NCBI GenBank assembly: GCA_023091665.1 | Contig: JALJCQ010000013.1 | Span: 1,364,001-1,428,000 of the forward strand | Direction: 5' to 3' | DNA: 64,000 bases | Source: Pythium myriotylum | Lineage: Eukaryota; Oomycota; Peronosporomycetes; Pythiales; Pythiaceae | Shown here: positions 52,758-61,638 of the stretch, one piece after another | Layout: each line of letters starts with the position of its first letter | Position numbering within the stretch: the stretch's first letter is position 1 | The notes under the pieces: generated by a model | Databases searched by the model: none | The model's input: only the letters and a program-made list of their open reading frames with translations | Told to the model about the DNA's origin: nothing | Program-made: the position numbers and the translations under genes

Positions 52758-53767
52758 GATAGGATAGGACAGTAGGATAGGTAGTCTTCTCGCATTTTCA
52801 TGTTGCTGTATTTGCATCAATCATTGATTCAACCATTCCATCAATCCGTCCGAGCAATCCATCCTTCCATCCTTTGGCACTAGCTCGTCCTTTCCGATCC
52901 CACTTTCCGCCCGTGATCTTCCTTGCAAATAAATACGCGACGGCGCGTGCGCGAGGGGTCTGCTATTGTCTATCACGACAGTCGCGGAGGCTTCGCCGAA
53001 CAAGTGAGAGACCACGCGCTATACAGCCAGCCTGCCCGACTTGGACGTCGTGGCCGTGCTCTTTCTGGCCGCCTTCGCCAACTGGCTCGTCATCCCCGCG
53101 CTCGACGCGCCGCCGCTCTTCTGCTGGCGAGCCTTCACCTTCTCCCCGGCGCCGCGCGCTTCCTCCGCTGCATCTTCGAGCTTCCTTCACTGGCCGCCAT
53201 AACTCGCGCTTTCGCTCACGCGTCCGCGCTGGCCACGTTATGTAGGTCTTGGCAAGTCAGCTCTCGTCACGTTCTTCATTTTCATGTGATGTACATGGTT
53301 CAATGCGTTCGAGATGGCCTCATCTCTCTCTCTCCGTCTGGTTGATCCCGCGGATTTCTGGTTGTCTTCCCTCTTTTTCTCTCGTCCCCAAGATCAGTGC
53401 GTCTCATCATACACCAGGTACACGTATCACGTACGCTAGTTGCCTCGACTCGTCTCACCTCTCTGACCGCGCCACATCTGAACGTCAAGATCGTCCGGCT
53501 GGGTTCGCGACGAACACAGGTATCTTCGTCATCGTCAACAACGTACTATCGTTCAGGATGGCCACGATCGCCAACAAAAGCGACGACAAGTACTAGTTCC
53601 AAGCAATCAAGATGGCCATCGTGATCAGTTTGGGAGGAAGTCTGGCGGCTCGTGATTGGGTTCTCGAAGCTTTTCCGCTCTGTCGCCCATCGGCAGTCGG
53701 ACTCACTGGGATTGCTCGATAGCCAAAAAGAAAAGGAGAAAAAAAAAGATACTGTACGTACCAAGCT
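52758..53767. other. Spacer holding an inverted copy of a family promoter
   Basis: About 1 kb without a convincing gene. One short frame near 53040-53190 has a hydrophobic run (VVAVLFLAAFANWLVIPAL) but no supported start or end. At 53236-53343 lies an inverted copy of the upstream region of family member B (50383-50489), not followed by a family gene. Confidence 0.5.
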
Positions 53768-55874
53768 TCATTTGAGCAGCGCCGCGAGGGCCCGCACACA
53801 CGCATTGACAGCGTCCGCATGAGTCTCAGTCACGTATTCTTTCTCCAAGAACAGGCTCAACCCGCCAGCTTGAACGGTGACGACACCTGGGTACCGAACG
53901 CAGCTTGCGAGAACCTCCTCGACGTGGTAGCTGAGCCGAGTCATCGACGCTAAGGCTTAACTCGTATTTTCCCGTTGATGAAAGAAACTGCCACAGCTCG
54001 CGGCACTTGTCACAGTCGATGGAGAGAGAGGTAGAGGAGTAGTCCAGTTCACGAACCGATGGCACCGATGGCTGCATCCTTTCATACAGAGCTCGAATGA
54101 CAGGAAGCAGTGGCTGGTGATCAGCTTCCGCAGAAACGAGCGCGGCTATGCCCGATCCGATACCGTTAAACAAGAGTTTAGTGTTGGCTTTGGCAACGAC
54201 TTCGCTGAGTTTGTCCACTGACACTTTATAAGCGAGTCGAAGAATTGGTTGACAGTTCTTGGGGCTGATTTCTGGAGGGGTTTGAAACATTGCAAACTCA
54301 CCACTAGGCACGATCTCTCCTTTCCACGGTGGAAGATCGGTCAGCACGTCAAGGAGGTGGCTGATTATTCTCACGTCAGTCTCTGGATACAGTACGCTTC
54401 GGACGAGGTTACATCGGGAGTTCGGACAGGTCAATCGACAAACCACATCCACGATCGTATCCAGACACCGACACCAGCCGAAATGGCGGACGGCGTTGCC
54501 TAGATAAGTACGTTCGTACACGTAGGCGTCAATGCTACGAAGCAAGGCCACAAAGAGACCGAAGTCGTCCAAGGACACTGCGATAGTCAGAACGTAGATA
54601 AAGTTCTTCTGAGTGTTGTCGTACCACGGGCGCTTCTGCGCAACAACGCGCGCATACCAACTGACCAACTCGGACGATTCGCGATCCATCTCACAGAGTC
54701 GAGCCATTGCCATACGCGGATCGAGTTTGGTCCACTGACGGTGCACAATAGCGACTGGCTGGACGACAAGTGCAAACATGTCGACGTTGTCTCCATCCTC
54801 CCAATAACCACCGATTGGCGCAACCTCTTTTGTGTAGTTCATCGAGATCGTGGGATGATTGGAGCTCCTCGATTGCCCAAACTTGGTCCATGGTTGGAGG
54901 AGTTGAAACTTCACATTGGAGTGACTGTTGTCGTACCAAGGGCGATTGTAATTCGCTTCAGCATGATAAAGCACATATCTTCCTTCGCTACGATCGCAAA
55001 ATGACGCAAGGCACTCTGCAACCATTTTCTCTTCGCCCTCGAGCGTCTCAAACGAATCGCCTTCAACGACGTACACGAAGTGTCGCGCTGCCATGAAGCT
55101 GTGGATAGACCTCCAGATGTCGTTGCTCACTTGTAGCCGTCTCGACGGCGGGTGCATATCAAAGTAATCCTCGAGCGACTCGCTCACCGTTCGACGCAAC
55201 AATTCCATGGTCGCAAACCGCGGCACCTCATGGATCGTGGTCGTCATGAGATCGTAGACGAGAAAAGCCGCACAGCCTCTCCTCACTGGAGTGGCCTTGT
55301 ATCTGCTACTTCTGTAAAAGGCAGCATATGCGAGTCCGTTCGGACTATTTGCCTCCATCGTCTTCCTTTCGTCGCTCTTGTCGCTGCCTCGACCGTCCAT
55401 AATCACCTCACCGCCTTCAAAGTCTCCTGGCAGCAGCACGACGAGCGTCCCAAACACCCCGTCCGCCTTCTTGTCTGGCTTCTCGTCGACGTCCAGACGC
55501 CCTCCTTCTCCCACGACGACCAGCTTGCTGAGCACGGCGTCCACGTTCGCCTCCGTCGGGATCCCGAGCGGCGCGCGACTCGCCTCGACCATCTCGCGTT
55601 CCAACTGTTTCCACGTCGGGTCGAGCAGCTCGAGCGACGTCGCAGGCACTTCCCACGCGGCTCCTCGCTGCGTCGAGACGGCGTCGCTCGCGCGCGCGAC
55701 GCTCTCGGCCTCGCTGGCCGTCAGCGGCAGCTGGAGATCGCGCGCCAAGCCTCGGAGCCGCAGCCCCGGGGCCGGGAACTGCGCGTGGCAGCCGCTGGCG
55801 CAGTCGGCGCCGTCGGCGCGCGTGAGGTTGGCGAGCGCGCGCGCCACGCGGCGGAGCTTCTCGTCGCGCGCCAT
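53768..55874 (-). pseudogene. Dioxygenase-family member C, catalytically dead, C-terminal frameshift
   Basis: The main frame 55874-53826 gives 682 residues starting MARDEKLRRVARALANL. The beta-helix is recognisable (FGTLVVLLPGDFEGG), but the HxD site reads GGRLDVDEK, the distal His is Tyr and the 2OG Arg is Ala. The helical region has AVRHFGWCRC and the tail IDCDKCRELWQFLSS. Close to 53945 the frame changes. The family-like ending (RLSYHVEEVLASCVRY ... GGLSLFLEKEY) continues in the next frame to a TGA at 53768-53770, while the original frame runs into an Arg-rich end. A one-base indel or sequencing error would explain this. Confidence 0.75.
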
Positions 55875-56017
55875 CAGCAGGAAGAATCGGCTTCTGGGCG
55901 AGCGGCGCGGGGAGACCGCGCGCCATGTTCAACCTCGACTTCAAGGTTGAGCGATCTGTAATGAGGCGATTTTGGATGCCTTATCGGGAGGGATGGCTGT
56001 ACGTGTATAGAAAATGG

Positions 56018-57910
56018 TCATGGAGAGCGATCCTGGCGACCAACGAGCTCTTCGAGCAGAGGTGCGAGCGGCACTTGGTCAGGCACGCGCTTCAGAAACA
56101 GTCGGAACGACGGTAGAATGACAGCGGTCGTGGTCGCCGCATCGCAACGAGGGAGAATGCTCGCGAGCTTGGAGATTGACACGCTGTAGGCGAGCTCGAA
56201 AATGCGGCTCAGCTCCTCCTGCGTCGGAGTTGAATAGCTCGCAAACTTATCGTAATCGATTCGCGGTGCCGACTCGATGAGGTCGTCGAGAAGCTGCTCA
56301 ATGCGCTGGGAATCTTTGCAATCTTTCAATGCCGCTCCGATAAACTGCACACGAGGTCGTGAACGTAGCTTGGGAATGAGCCTCCTAATCACCGGTTTGC
56401 ACGTATCCCAACCAAAGTGGTGGATGGAGCTCACGAGCACTTCACTATCGCCATCTCCAAAGTGGATCGTCTTGAGAATCACATCTTCCCACAGCTCGAG
56501 GTCGTTGCAACTTTCCGCTACTGCCAACCACCTTGAGATTGACTGGTAACGATTCGTCAGCTGCTTTGCCGTCTTAACCACCCGCCTTGCATAGGCCGAT
56601 GCTTGTTCTGCAGATGCCACGACCAGATTCTCGAGTTTGCTGAGAGCGATTCCCTCGGGTAGCTTGGCCCACTGGTTCATCTCGATGCTCACTGGTTGGA
56701 TCACCAGGGCGTACGTGGAGTAATAGTCTCGGCATTCCGAGTCGGAATCGTCGTAGTCGTAGGCGTTGAACGCTGCTGCGCTTCGAAACTCAGCGGTTTC
56801 GACAAACCCCACAGGACTGACTTCTCTGCTGTGGTCCACGAAAATCTTCCGAAACTGAAATGGCTCATCCTCGTCAAACCTCGTCCATGGGTAGTTGAGT
56901 TTTATCGTGAAATAAGCTTCGTCGTCCCCAGAGCACTCGTACTCAGCTACTCTCTCACACTCCATTCGGCAAAGATAGAGAATGAACTTTCCGTTGCTCT
57001 TTCTGCAGAAATCGTCCAAGACTTGAGCGAGATCGTACTCCCTGTCAGTGATATCGCGAAACGAGCCCGCGCTTACTTCGTGCACAAAGTGTCGGTTCAA
57101 AAGGAATTCCTTCACAAGTTCCCACATATCTCCGCTAATTGGCAGCTTGTTTGGCATCGGCTCGTCAAAGTACTCCTCCAACGACTCGACGACAGCATCC
57201 ACCTTTTCATCGTGGCTAACAAAGAGGGGCACTTGGTCGAGTAACGACGTTGACAGCTCATACTCCAGCCAGAGGATATTGCCTCTCTTGACCGGGCTCG
57301 TCTCAAAGACGCTGGCGTTATAAAATGCTGCGAACTTGATATCGTGGACTTTTTCCTCGTGCGGATGCCAGGATAGGCCTTCCAGCCCCAATCCAGTCTC
57401 ATTCTCGATACCCCCCTCTTCAAACTCCCCCGGCAAAACCAAAACCATCGTGCCGAACACACCGCGAACCCTACCAGCGTCCGTCGGATTCTCGATCTGA
57501 CTACCGGGTGTATGCAGCACCAGCTTGGTAAGCTTAGCGTTGATGGGTACGCCCGACGCGATTCCAAAGTCCTCGCGCACAGACGACTCTACGATGCCGT
57601 TCACCATTGTATCCCATTCTGGATTCAGCGGCTCGAGTGCGCTGGAGTCAATTTCCCATGCCGTTCCGTTTTGAGTCGAGCGAGCCTGCGCATTCTCTGT
57701 GAGCTTCCTCGCGACGCTCGGGCCCACGGGTAGCAAAACATCTTCCTCTTCACCTTTGAGCCGCAGCGCGGGCAGTGGGAATGACGGGATGACTCCATCA
57801 GTGAAACTAAACGACACGGCCATGAAGTCGCTCACGGCCTCCGACACCGCCGTGAGCTTCTCGTCGTAGCGTTGCGACAATTCTTGGCGCTCGTCGAGCC
57901 ATCCCACCAT
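56018..57910 (-). CDS. Dioxygenase-family member D, catalytically dead, lacking the CxxC tail
   Basis: A 630-residue open frame starting MVGWLDERQELSQRYDEKL. The beta-helix strand is FGTMVLVLPGEFEEGG. The HxD site is replaced (GSQIENPTD), the distal His is Phe and the Arg is Ile. The helical region (SIHHFGWDTCKPVI) is intact. The protein stops at LEELVGRQDRSP, about 100 residues before the usual end, so the CxxC segment and the terminal LxxTK-like strand are missing. The break lies 143 bp from the start of member C, suggesting that a deletion joined them. Confidence 0.7.
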   Translation of the reverse strand: MVGWLDERQELSQRYDEKLTAVSEAVSDFMAVSFSFTDGVIPSFPLPALRLKGEEEDVLLPVGPSVARKLTENAQARSTQNGTAWEIDSSALEPLNPEWDTMVNGIVESSVREDFGIASGVPINAKLTKLVLHTPGSQIENPTDAGRVRGVFGTMVLVLPGEFEEGGIENETGLGLEGLSWHPHEEKVHDIKFAAFYNASVFETSPVKRGNILWLEYELSTSLLDQVPLFVSHDEKVDAVVESLEEYFDEPMPNKLPISGDMWELVKEFLLNRHFVHEVSAGSFRDITDREYDLAQVLDDFCRKSNGKFILYLCRMECERVAEYECSGDDEAYFTIKLNYPWTRFDEDEPFQFRKIFVDHSREVSPVGFVETAEFRSAAAFNAYDYDDSDSECRDYYSTYALVIQPVSIEMNQWAKLPEGIALSKLENLVVASAEQASAYARRVVKTAKQLTNRYQSISRWLAVAESCNDLELWEDVILKTIHFGDGDSEVLVSSIHHFGWDTCKPVIRRLIPKLRSRPRVQFIGAALKDCKDSQRIEQLLDDLIESAPRIDYDKFASYSTPTQEELSRIFELAYSVSISKLASILPRCDAATTTAVILPSFRLFLKRVPDQVPLAPLLEELVGRQDRSP

Positions 57911-58072
57911 TCGTCAGATTCTGTTTCAGGCAAATGTGACTCCAATGCTCCATAAGAGTCTCCCGAAATTTTATACGTCAGTTCCGAGAGGCAAAAGACA
58001 GCTTCTGTCTTCGAGGCTCACTACTGCAGCGACCCGCTTGCGACCTAGCATCGTTCACTGATGAGACCAAGT

Positions 58073-58500
58073 TCAGGGACGGGCTGAAAGTTCTGGTCGG
58101 TGCACAGTCCGACAATGCCATTCGTCGAGCGTGAAGAAACTCACGCACGAAATGCTGAAGCTGATCAGGTACCTACTAGAAAGTCTGGTAAAATCGCCAC
58201 TTGGCTCGACTCCCCTGTCGCTGGAAGGAAGACGAATACTGTCATCCACAGAGCAGGTATTCTCGACAAACTGGACCGGAGCAATCTCGCCATCAGGTTT
58301 GACGCTGATGGTGGGGAAACGCACTTCACGAAAGGCACGAGGAGCTCTTTGTCATCTCCCTGAATTCGCAGACCCAGGATCAGGAGCTTGGCGTTCGAGT
58401 AGTGTCGACGTACTTCAGGCGGTCAAGCACGACCAACAAGCGCTGGAGCCTGCCGTCGTAGCGCAGCGTGAGGGTCTCGGGTCGAAGGAAAGCAGGTCCG
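58073..58500 (-). pseudogene. Relic of a further dioxygenase-family copy
   Basis: Read on the minus strand, an N-terminal remnant (RYDGRLQRLLVVLDRL, then LILGLRIQGDDKELLVPF in another frame) is joined directly to a mid-protein remnant (FPTISVKPDGEIAPVQFVE). The latter corresponds to the EVxPVxFVE segment of members A and D. The whole beta-helix core between them is gone. It lies between members D and E and accounts for part of the gap in the tandem array. Confidence 0.55.
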
Positions 58501-59370
58501 TCAAATATCAGTGAGCTCAATCGGAATGGAGACTTGCGGGCCGACTACTCTCGAACCTCGCACCGAAATCTTCAAGTCTCCCAGAGGAACACGTCGTGAT
58601 TCCCTCGCTCTAAATCGTTGCGCACTTTGATGAGGCGGATAGGGGGTGACCAGGACGATAACTCATTAGAGCTCTTGCTGCGGCCCCTCTGTAACTAGGG
58701 AGGCTCTTCAGCGGTTGGCATCGACATCCAGTGTCATACCTGAAGGTTCTATTGCCCTCTCTTCTCTGACTCTAGCTGGAACGAGACAGGATGGCAAAGA
58801 GTGTTTCAGTGTCGGTGTCTCCCATGCGAAATGTGGGTTCGCCGCTCGTAATTGCCGTGGGTCAAGGCTACTCGGGAGTAAATACTGTCCTACTCCACTA
58901 GTGCGTTCTCTACGATCGATCTGCTTAAGAGCATGACTGACTTTGCCGCGCGATCATATCCACTGGTTCTAGCAGATCCACGCGGATTTTTCGTTTGTCG
59001 CTGACTTCTGCACGCCGTTGAGCAGCTCCAGGACGAAAGGCATCCAACTTAGAGTTGTGGATTTCAACTTGTCGCGTTGGAACATGACGCGGTTCTTCGC
59101 CTTGATAAGCTGGCAGCAGGAGCTCATGATCGTCGTCGTTGCCGCGGATGTGCAGGTGGTCCCACGGGCGGAGCATTGTCGAGGCGGCCATGGAAGACGC
59201 TGGTAAGACTTTGGCGATGGCGTGATCCAGAGAGAGAAATCATGCACTTCAGATTTGTTTGTATCATTACCTTGATTACCTCCCATGTCCCTCATAGCAT
59301 TGGGCAAATTTCGATGAAAAAAACACATCTGTTCACTTACCAACACCTCGCTCAAGCTTTGATCCACTAC
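58501..59370. other. Spacer between the family relic and member E
   Basis: About 870 bp. An 88-codon minus-strand frame (59191-58925, beginning MAASTMLRPWDHLHIRG) has normal composition but no recognised domain, and an overlapping frame is equally open. I do not call a gene. Confidence 0.35.
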
Positions 59371-61551
59371 TTAAATCGTGGCACCGGACTCACCCATTGA
59401 GGTTGAAACGTCCTTGAGCATTCGATCAATCCACCGCAAGCACATTCGCGAGCTTTCGAGTGCGGGATTCCGTTTGTGAGTCTTCTTTAGAAGTAGTGAC
59501 GTCGACGTTTTCTCCTGCATCTCAACTTCCACCGTCTCGTTCTGCAACGCAACCGACACAATACCCTGAATATGCTGGAGCGACTCACGATCAGGAAAAG
59601 CGAGGACGAGTTGTTTAGTCGGTGATGTTATGAACTGTTGCAACTCGAAGCATTTCGGGCAGTGAAGAGCGATCTGACATTTTGCATATGGTGCGTTTTC
59701 CAGCGCAGGAATCCACAACTCGATACGTGCACGCAAAGCCTTCAACAGATCTAGCAATGGCTGCCGAGTTCTGGAATTCAGTGACCAGAACAAGTCGTCC
59801 AGTGCAGGTACGAGCAGCTCATAGGTAAATTCTTCATCGACCGTGTCCATCATCTCACACAGCTTCGGAAGGGACACACTGTAGGCGTGACGAAGCAGGC
59901 GGCGGATATCTTCCACTTCTGGTGGTGACTTCGAGTCTCCCTTCATGGGATAGGTTTCTGACCACGGAGAGAGGCTTGTCAGAACATCCAGCACTTTGCT
60001 GACGAATGTGACGTTCGCGCTGCCTTCAAGCACAGAGCAAGCAAATCGAAAACGGCTCCGAATGGGCAACTTCGTGATCACCGAACTGACGGTTTCGATG
60101 CAGCTTCGCCACCCGAAGTGTGCGATCGCTCGCCCAAGAGCCGGTTGAAAGTCGTGCGAGCTCGGACTCCTTAGTAGCTGCCCGAAGAGATCGACATCGC
60201 TCAGTTCGACCACTTTTTTTAGGAATGTGACGAAGAATTTGCCCGAAGTTGTCCATTCGCGCTTAACATTCAGGGTATCTCGCGCGAATTTTATGGCCAC
60301 CTCGCTTGTTGACGTCTCGGCCAGCTCCTCGAACTCGTACGTCACTCTGTCAATCCCCGCATTCGCCCAATACTCGACTACCTTGGCCCGAGGTATCACA
60401 GCCAGCACTGTGGCATGGCGTGACCGAGGTTGAGTGCATGCGCCATTAGACTTGGTTTGCTTTACTGATAAAACAGGAGAAACTTCTTGCTTCACGTCAA
60501 CCGTGAAAGTCGGCAGTGAACAAGGCTTCGACTCGCCATACTTCACCCAGGGCTCAGACAGTATCGCAGTGGGACGAGTCTTCTGCCCCGCACTTTCGAT
60601 CAAGTAATGTAACCTTGCCAAATACAAAATGTACTCACCATTTCGGTCGGCACAGAAGCTTGCCAGGGCATTCGCGACCTTTTCATCATTCCCTCTGAGG
60701 TTGTCGAAGGTCAACGCGTCGGCTACCAAGTGGACAAAGATACGGTGGCTGCCTGGACCTTTCGCACTCGCAACATCGCCTCGGGAACGCTTTGTTGGCG
60801 GCTTCTCATCGAAGAAGTCGTCAAGGGCGTTGAATAGAGCGGTGGGTGAAGGAGACTGAACAACACCGGGAAGCGGCGACTCATTGATAACGTCGTAGAC
60901 AAGACTCATGCACGCTCCGCTCACCAGCGAGCATGCAGACACCTCAATATCTTTCGAGAAGATAGCGTACTTGACTGCGTACTGGCTCGACTTGCTCGGT
61001 CGCCAGCAGACTGTCGATTCGTTCTTGGTCTTAGTGAAGAAGTCTCCGCCTTTGAACACACCGGGAAGGATCACAATGATCTTGCCAACCTTGTGCGGGT
61101 GTTCTTCATCAACGATTTCATTCGCGTCATTTCGCGGAGGGCCGTCTCCCTCTCTCTGTGCGAGTAGCTTGCGCAGACGCGCTTGAAGCCTTGCTCCCGT
61201 CGGGGCTCCCAGGTGGTGCCGCACCGACTCGAGGATGTCCCTCATGAAGCCATCCCACGCAGGGTTCCGCGCGGTGATCTGGCTCGGAGGCACCTCGCAT
61301 ACGAAGCTGAACGCCCCCGACTCTGGGGAGGTACGCAGTCGCCTGCAGATGACGTCCGCGTGCGTGCTGATGTGGTCAATCGCCGTGGGCGTGATCGGCA
61401 GCGGCAGCTCGGCGCTGTCGCCCGCGAGACGCAGTGCTGGCGGTGGGAACGCGGTGCGCACTGCGTTCACGACGTACGCGCCGGCGCAGGCCTCGCTGAA
61501 CTTCTCGAGCGCACGTGACGCGGCCTGGAGCTTCGCGTCGAAGGTGCCCAT
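59371..61551 (-). CDS. Dioxygenase-family member E, full length, catalytically dead
   Basis: 726 residues from the ATG at 61551 (MGTFDAKLQAASRALEKF). The open frame extends 21 codons further up, but the family N-terminus begins here. The beta-helix strand is VGKIIVILPGVFKGGDF. The HxD region is rearranged (EGDGPPRNDANEIVDEEH), the distal His is Val and the 2OG Arg is Met. The helical region with AIAHFGWRSCIETV and the tail with HCPKCFELQQFITS are complete, ending in SLLLKKTHKRNPALESSR and a final helix. The frame is intact over its full length, so a non-enzymatic function is likely retained. Confidence 0.78.
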   Translation of the reverse strand: MGTFDAKLQAASRALEKFSEACAGAYVVNAVRTAFPPPALRLAGDSAELPLPITPTAIDHISTHADVICRRLRTSPESGAFSFVCEVPPSQITARNPAWDGFMRDILESVRHHLGAPTGARLQARLRKLLAQREGDGPPRNDANEIVDEEHPHKVGKIIVILPGVFKGGDFFTKTKNESTVCWRPSKSSQYAVKYAIFSKDIEVSACSLVSGACMSLVYDVINESPLPGVVQSPSPTALFNALDDFFDEKPPTKRSRGDVASAKGPGSHRIFVHLVADALTFDNLRGNDEKVANALASFCADRNGEYILYLARLHYLIESAGQKTRPTAILSEPWVKYGESKPCSLPTFTVDVKQEVSPVLSVKQTKSNGACTQPRSRHATVLAVIPRAKVVEYWANAGIDRVTYEFEELAETSTSEVAIKFARDTLNVKREWTTSGKFFVTFLKKVVELSDVDLFGQLLRSPSSHDFQPALGRAIAHFGWRSCIETVSSVITKLPIRSRFRFACSVLEGSANVTFVSKVLDVLTSLSPWSETYPMKGDSKSPPEVEDIRRLLRHAYSVSLPKLCEMMDTVDEEFTYELLVPALDDLFWSLNSRTRQPLLDLLKALRARIELWIPALENAPYAKCQIALHCPKCFELQQFITSPTKQLVLAFPDRESLQHIQGIVSVALQNETVEVEMQEKTSTSLLLKKTHKRNPALESSRMCLRWIDRMLKDVSTSMGESGATI

Positions 61552-61638
61552 TCGTATCCGATTTGGACTTGTCGGGCATGTTGAAGCGATCCTTCCATGG
61601 ATTCGACCCCTCAATAGAGGCCTCTCGTGACTTGAAGG

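Noticed and set aside
51438..52820. 460-codon minus-strand ORF across the repeat region
   Set aside because: Gly/Arg-rich reverse frame of the repeats; the plus-strand frame with a signal-like start is the better candidate, though not certain.
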